Made by a program: the position numbers and the translations under genes
Assembly: GCF_014195535.1 (NCBI RefSeq)
Contig: NZ_JACIBY010000006.1
Span: 1-64,000, forward strand
DNA: 64,000 nucleotides
Direction of reading: 5' to 3'
From: Runella defluvii
Lineage (GTDB): Bacteria; Bacteroidota; Bacteroidia; Cytophagales; Spirosomataceae
The notes under the pieces: model-generated
What the model saw: the letters and a program-made list of their open reading frames with translations, nothing else
Told to the model about the DNA's origin: nothing
Database searches by the model: none
Part shown: piece by piece, positions 60,116 through 64,000 of the stretch
Numbering within the stretch: position 1 is the first letter of the stretch
How the letters are laid out: every line of letters begins with the position of its first letter

Positions 60116-60150
60116 AAAAAATCCCTGCCACTTCGAGTAGCAGGGATTTT
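60116..60150 (-). terminator. Terminator of the second SusCD pair
   Basis: AAAAATCCCTGC (60116-60127) pairs with GCAGGGATTTT (60140-60150). In the minus direction a T-run follows. It lies about 25 bp beyond the stop of the SusD gene at 60173 and separates it from the sigma factor gene. Confidence 0.8.
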
Positions 60151-60172
60151 CGTAAGCAAAGTATTACAAAGA

Positions 60173-61546
60173 CTAGCGCGTTTTCACGTATTCATCCCAG
60201 TTGATTTCGGCTTGTGGACGCGCCAATTGTTTGAAGATAGTTCCACGGTCGAGGCTCACGTCAACGTTGGTGGCGTTGAGGCGGTCGTAACGGCGCAAAT
60301 CCACCCAACGGTGTCCCCAAGGCTCTGCCCAAAGTGAGTAGCGGCGTTGGAACAAAATTTCGTCGATAAGGGCTTCTTTGGTCGTAGCACCCGTGTAGTT
60401 TCCAATTCCCGCTGCCGTACGTATGCGGTTGATGGCCGCCACTGCTTCGGTCGTTTTGTTGAGTTGGGCGTTGGCTTCGGCAGCGATAAGTATCAATTCT
60501 TCGTTACGGAAAAACTTGATTTCGCTGGTATTCGCTGCATATCGGTTGTCTTGGTACTGCCCCGCAAGCGGCGTTCCGTCGGAAGTAACCGAGACAGCAG
60601 CCGTACGACGGAAGAACTTCGTGCGTACGCGCGCATCTCCTGCGATTGTATCACGCAATACCGACGGGTGTACAACCACTAGCGTACTTACAGCGGCATT
60701 TCTTACAAAAAACAACGGATTGAACGCATCTGGGGGAGCACCGTAGGTGTGAGCAGGCCCCGCTTCTAAACTACCCGTGGCACTATAAAACGACGCGTTG
60801 ACGGCGTCCAATGCTCCTTGCCAATCTTGACGATAAACGGCCAAACGGGCTGCAATCGCGCGGTTCATCTGACGAAGCGCCGCAATAGTTCCGAAACCGT
60901 TGCCCGTAAAACCTGTTGTCAAACGCAACGGAAAGTTACCCGTTCCACCCGCACCAAGTTCGGTATTTCCTTCGTCCAAAATACGCTTGATTTGCGTAAA
61001 CGACTCCGCCAATGGCAAAAATGGCCCTGGGTTTTGTACATCTTTGACATCAATCCGAATGCCATTTTCGTATTGACCCATAGCCACAATCAGGTATTGA
61101 TACGCCATAAGAGTTTTGGAAAAGCCCGAAATCGCATTCTTTTCTTCGGTCGTAAACGTATTGGTGTTATTCACCGCATCAATAACTGTCAGTGCTTGGC
61201 GAATCGCGAAATAAGGTTGCTGGTAGGTGTTCAAATACCCAAACATATTGACAGTTGCCTGGCGGCCGTTCATTCCGAGCCAGTCGGTTTGCCAACGCGG
61301 GTCAGAAGCGTTTAGATACCAAAGTTCCCTCCCTAATGTTCCAAACAACGCTGTCACGGTAAAAAGGTAATCACGGTGACGCGACTCAAGGCCCGTTACT
61401 AAGTTTTGCACTTGCGTCCGCGACGCATTTTGGCTCACACTTCCCAATGAAGGGTTGTTGGGGTCGTTGGGCGTATCTAGGGTGAAAAAGTTACACGAAC
61501 TCATCGCCAACAACAGCCCTACAAAAACCGAGTTTATATTTTTCAT
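60173..61546 (-). CDS. SusD/RagB-type lipoprotein (second pair)
   Basis: About 457 residues from the ATG at 61546. The lipoprotein signal reads VFVGLLLAMSSC (Cys about residue 18). SusD features include the RHRDYLFTVTALFGTLGRELWYLNASDPRWQTDW segment, the FGTIAALRQMNRAIAARLAVYRQDW pattern, and the C-terminal LIDEILFQRRYSLWAEPWGHRWVDLRRYDRL. It pairs with the SusC gene 15 bp upstream. The low similarity of its N-terminus to the SusD at 53374 suggests a different ligand. No carbohydrate enzymes are adjacent within the window. Confidence 0.92.
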   Translation of the reverse strand: MKNINSVFVGLLLAMSSCNFFTLDTPNDPNNPSLGSVSQNASRTQVQNLVTGLESRHRDYLFTVTALFGTLGRELWYLNASDPRWQTDWLGMNGRQATVNMFGYLNTYQQPYFAIRQALTVIDAVNNTNTFTTEEKNAISGFSKTLMAYQYLIVAMGQYENGIRIDVKDVQNPGPFLPLAESFTQIKRILDEGNTELGAGGTGNFPLRLTTGFTGNGFGTIAALRQMNRAIAARLAVYRQDWQGALDAVNASFYSATGSLEAGPAHTYGAPPDAFNPLFFVRNAAVSTLVVVHPSVLRDTIAGDARVRTKFFRRTAAVSVTSDGTPLAGQYQDNRYAANTSEIKFFRNEELILIAAEANAQLNKTTEAVAAINRIRTAAGIGNYTGATTKEALIDEILFQRRYSLWAEPWGHRWVDLRRYDRLNATNVDVSLDRGTIFKQLARPQAEINWDEYVKTR

Positions 61547-61561
61547 TGTCTTTATCATGTT

Positions 61562-64000
61562 TTAAAATTCAACAACTAAATGACCAAAAAAGCGACGCTG
61601 CGTAGGATACGGAGCAATGTCAACGCCTGACGCTACTGCCTGCAACCCGAACGTAGAAGTCTCGGGGTCGTAGCCGCGGTACTTGGTAAATGTCAATGGG
61701 TTTTGGCACGAGAAGCCTACTTTCACCCGTGATATTTTGTTATTGAACCACTTGCTCAACGAATTGGTAGGCACGGTGTAGTACAATGCTGCCTCGCGCA
61801 GACGAAGATAAGTCGCATCTTGTACCCAGCGGTCGGCTCCATTGTGCGGCGCCAAACCGCGCTGACGGCCATTAGGAATACCGTCGCCATTGTCGTCGCG
61901 ATACCAGTCAGGAGAGGTTCCTCCACCATCCCACAAAAACTCAGTTAGATTAATATTATCACCCCCTTTTTTCCAATGCCAAAGCATGTTAAAATCAAAG
62001 TTTTTCAAAAAGTTGATTTCATTGCTCCACGACATCTGAAAATCAGGCTGGTTGTTTCCTAAAATATAAGCCCCCGTACGCACACCCTCAGCGGTAGGAG
62101 TATCGTTGGCATCACGTGCGGGGCGCGTTCCTACGATGGTCGTAGGCGAGAACCCTTCTTGGTATAAAAACGTACCGAGTGACACCCCAAACGCTCCTGA
62201 ATTATAGGCAGGAATACCCAATTTAGTAAGAAGGATGTCATTTTTCCACCACAATACGCGTGAGCTCCAGCGAATTTTTTCTTTTTGAACAATGGTTGCC
62301 CCCAACGAAAGTTCTACCCCACGGTTTTGAAGCTGGGCCAAGTTCGTAGGAATGGTGCTAATCCCCACCGCAGGAGATAGCTGTAGGTTTTGGATATTAC
62401 TGCGCGTTTGTTTGTCGTAGTAAGTAGCTTCGAGTTGGATACGGTTATTCAACAATCCTAAGTCCAATCCAAACTCTAACTCACCTGCACGCTCAGGTTC
62501 GATGGCCGCGTTTCCTGCCGCAGTCGTTACGACCGAGCCGAGTAAGCCGCCAATGTTTGCCGAGTTAAGCGGCGTAAAAGTTGTCCCAAAACCTGGTACC
62601 CCCGCCGTTTCACCGTACGCTACACGGGGTTTAATTTGCGAGAAAACAGAAGACAAACTAGAAGAACGAATAAAGTCGAAGTTGGCTAGGTTGATGGCCA
62701 ACGACGCTTTTGGGAAAGCCCAAAACTTGTTGGCATCACCGATGAGGGTTGATTTATCCCAACGTACCCCCGCCGTCGCGATGATTTTATCGTCCCAGTT
62801 GGCTTCTTGCTGTACAAATGCTCCTACGTCGGTAATGCTCTGGAAGCGTTGGTCAAAAATCTCTTGTACCGTTCCTTGGCGCAAGTTGGTTTGCCCCCCT
62901 GCCAATCCACGCGAACGGTTCAACAAACGGTCTTCACGGAAATTGAGACGAACCGCGCCTACCTGCGACGTGAGGTTTAGCTTGCCTATGTTCCAATTAT
63001 ACACTAAGGCTGCCTGCAAGTTAGTATTGACGTTTTCGGTTTTACCCCAAATCACATCCCCAGGGTTTCCTTGGGCGCGTTGGTATTGTAAATCTTCTGG
63101 AAGATAGACGAACGTCGTACCTTGTGTGTAGTCAAAACCTCCTTGCCCCACGAGTTTGAGCAATGCTTTTTCTGATTTGTAGAGATTTGCCGTCAGGTTG
63201 AATGACTGAATAAAACGGTTGACGTTGGTGTTATTAATTCCGCGGTCTGTCACTGCTACGGGGTTTTCGGCAAAATAAGGGTTATCGGGATAGCGACCAC
63301 TTGCATCTGGGAACAGATTGAAATAGTTTGGCACGTACGCAATGTTATACCCGATACTCGCTCCAGAGTTGTTTTGGTTTCCCGTAAAACCACGGTCAGA
63401 AATGGTATTGATGTAATTTGAACCTACTGAAAGCGTAATGTCGTTGGTGAGTTTGTGGTCGATATTGGCGCGTAGCGAATAGCGTTTAAAGCCCGTGCGA
63501 CGAATAATCCCTTTTTCATCCGTCAACGCACCTGAGATAAAGAACTTCGTTTTATCGTTTCCTCCCGAAATACCTAGACGGGTATTAGAAAGTGGGGCGG
63601 TGTTTCCGTAAAAATACTTTTCGTAGTCCCACGTTTGGCCATTGGCTGCGCGAAAACGCTCCAATTCGATGGGGCGACGAGCAGCCGCAAAAAACGTATT
63701 GATTTTATCTTCACTCCAGTTGTCCACCCCAAACAAACGTTGCGGCGTCGCCATTCCGTAGTCTTGAGCAAAAGACACTTTGGTTTTTCCCGCGCTTCCG
63801 CGTTTGGTTGTGATAATAATAACCCCCGCATTGGCACGCGTACCGTAGATAGCCGCCGCCGACGGACCTTTGAGTACCTCTACGTTTTCGATGTCGTTGG
63901 GGTTTAAGTCCGAAATACGGTTAGAGGCGTCATCTTGGGTTTCTGCCCCTGCGCCCGTCACCGAAGCGCGCCCAGAGCGGTTTACGGCATTGTTGGCATA
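61562..64000 (-). CDS. SusC/RagA TonB-linked outer-membrane protein (partial, N-terminus missing)
   Basis: The reading frame is open to the window edge. The first visible residues are YANNAVNRSGRASV, followed by NRISDLNPNDIENVEVLKGPSAAAIYGTRANAGVIIITTKRG, the SusC plug/RagA signature. The rest is the beta-barrel, with the C-terminus in VEF. The N-terminal signal, possible STN domain and most of the plug are outside. A GTG at 63961 is an internal codon, not the start. It forms a pair with the SusD gene downstream. Confidence 0.93.
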   Translation of the reverse strand, partial: YANNAVNRSGRASVTGAGAETQDDASNRISDLNPNDIENVEVLKGPSAAAIYGTRANAGVIIITTKRGSAGKTKVSFAQDYGMATPQRLFGVDNWSEDKINTFFAAARRPIELERFRAANGQTWDYEKYFYGNTAPLSNTRLGISGGNDKTKFFISGALTDEKGIIRRTGFKRYSLRANIDHKLTNDITLSVGSNYINTISDRGFTGNQNNSGASIGYNIAYVPNYFNLFPDASGRYPDNPYFAENPVAVTDRGINNTNVNRFIQSFNLTANLYKSEKALLKLVGQGGFDYTQGTTFVYLPEDLQYQRAQGNPGDVIWGKTENVNTNLQAALVYNWNIGKLNLTSQVGAVRLNFREDRLLNRSRGLAGGQTNLRQGTVQEIFDQRFQSITDVGAFVQQEANWDDKIIATAGVRWDKSTLIGDANKFWAFPKASLAINLANFDFIRSSSLSSVFSQIKPRVAYGETAGVPGFGTTFTPLNSANIGGLLGSVVTTAAGNAAIEPERAGELEFGLDLGLLNNRIQLEATYYDKQTRSNIQNLQLSPAVGISTIPTNLAQLQNRGVELSLGATIVQKEKIRWSSRVLWWKNDILLTKLGIPAYNSGAFGVSLGTFLYQEGFSPTTIVGTRPARDANDTPTAEGVRTGAYILGNNQPDFQMSWSNEINFLKNFDFNMLWHWKKGGDNINLTEFLWDGGGTSPDWYRDDNGDGIPNGRQRGLAPHNGADRWVQDATYLRLREAALYYTVPTNSLSKWFNNKISRVKVGFSCQNPLTFTKYRGYDPETSTFGLQAVASGVDIAPYPTQRRFFGHLVVEF

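Overview
The window is about 64 kb of chromosome from a member of the Bacteroidota, most likely the order Cytophagales (Spirosomataceae/Runella-like). The evidence is the two SusC/SusD pairs, promoters of the TTTG-N20-TAnnTTTG type, PorE-like type IX secretion proteins, a FecR/ECF-sigma regulated polysaccharide locus, the bacillithiol enzyme BshB1, and the 16S rRNA 5' end on the minus strand at the left edge. The placement rests on recognition of these families and was not tested by database search.

Layout. 1-570: 5' end of a 16S rRNA gene (minus strand) with a leader, a boxA-like site and three tandem promoter copies. 568-16115: housekeeping and envelope genes (bshB1, a LysM/M23 peptidase, trxB, two PorE-like OmpA proteins, queE, a transaldolase-CBS fusion, a glycosyltransferase, pabB/pabC, and a 1410-residue SdrD_B/DUF11 surface protein). 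16116-21495: an AT-rich spacer, an orphan transposase HTH gene, priA, pyk and a SemiSWEET gene.

21500-38591 is a branched-chain amino acid cluster: ilvD, ilvB, ilvN, ilvC, ilvA, leuC, leuD, leuA-type and leuB, with a VanZ gene at the end. It is preceded by two consecutive leader-peptide attenuators. Both have short ORFs rich in Val/Ile/Leu codons that end in GTG TGA, both have an antiterminator segment overlapping the stop codon, and both have an intrinsic terminator. Unrelated genes break up the cluster: a VapBC toxin-antitoxin pair, a membrane protein, a methyltransferase, a DUF6883/DUF4926 pair between two terminators, a hicB-like remnant, an AraC regulator and a GxxExxY gene flanked by inverted repeats.

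38575-46629 is a mixed region: a repeat cluster, DUF779 plus aldehyde dehydrogenase with a divergent AraC regulator and its candidate operator, a glycosyltransferase, an inverted-repeat element, a GNAT enzyme, small unknown genes, a TIGR02757 protein, two envelope proteins and a channel-like two-helix membrane protein. 46642-60013 is a polysaccharide utilisation locus on the minus strand (ECF sigma, FecR, SusC with STN domain, SusD, FAD oxidoreductase, sulfatase, GH78 rhamnosidase, GH16). Its gene content suggests a sulfated, rhamnose-containing glycan. 60173-64000 is a second SusD/SusC pair cut by the window edge.

The two most interesting signals are the duplicated attenuator upstream of ilvD and the repeated insertion of toxin-antitoxin-like modules into the ilv-leu cluster.
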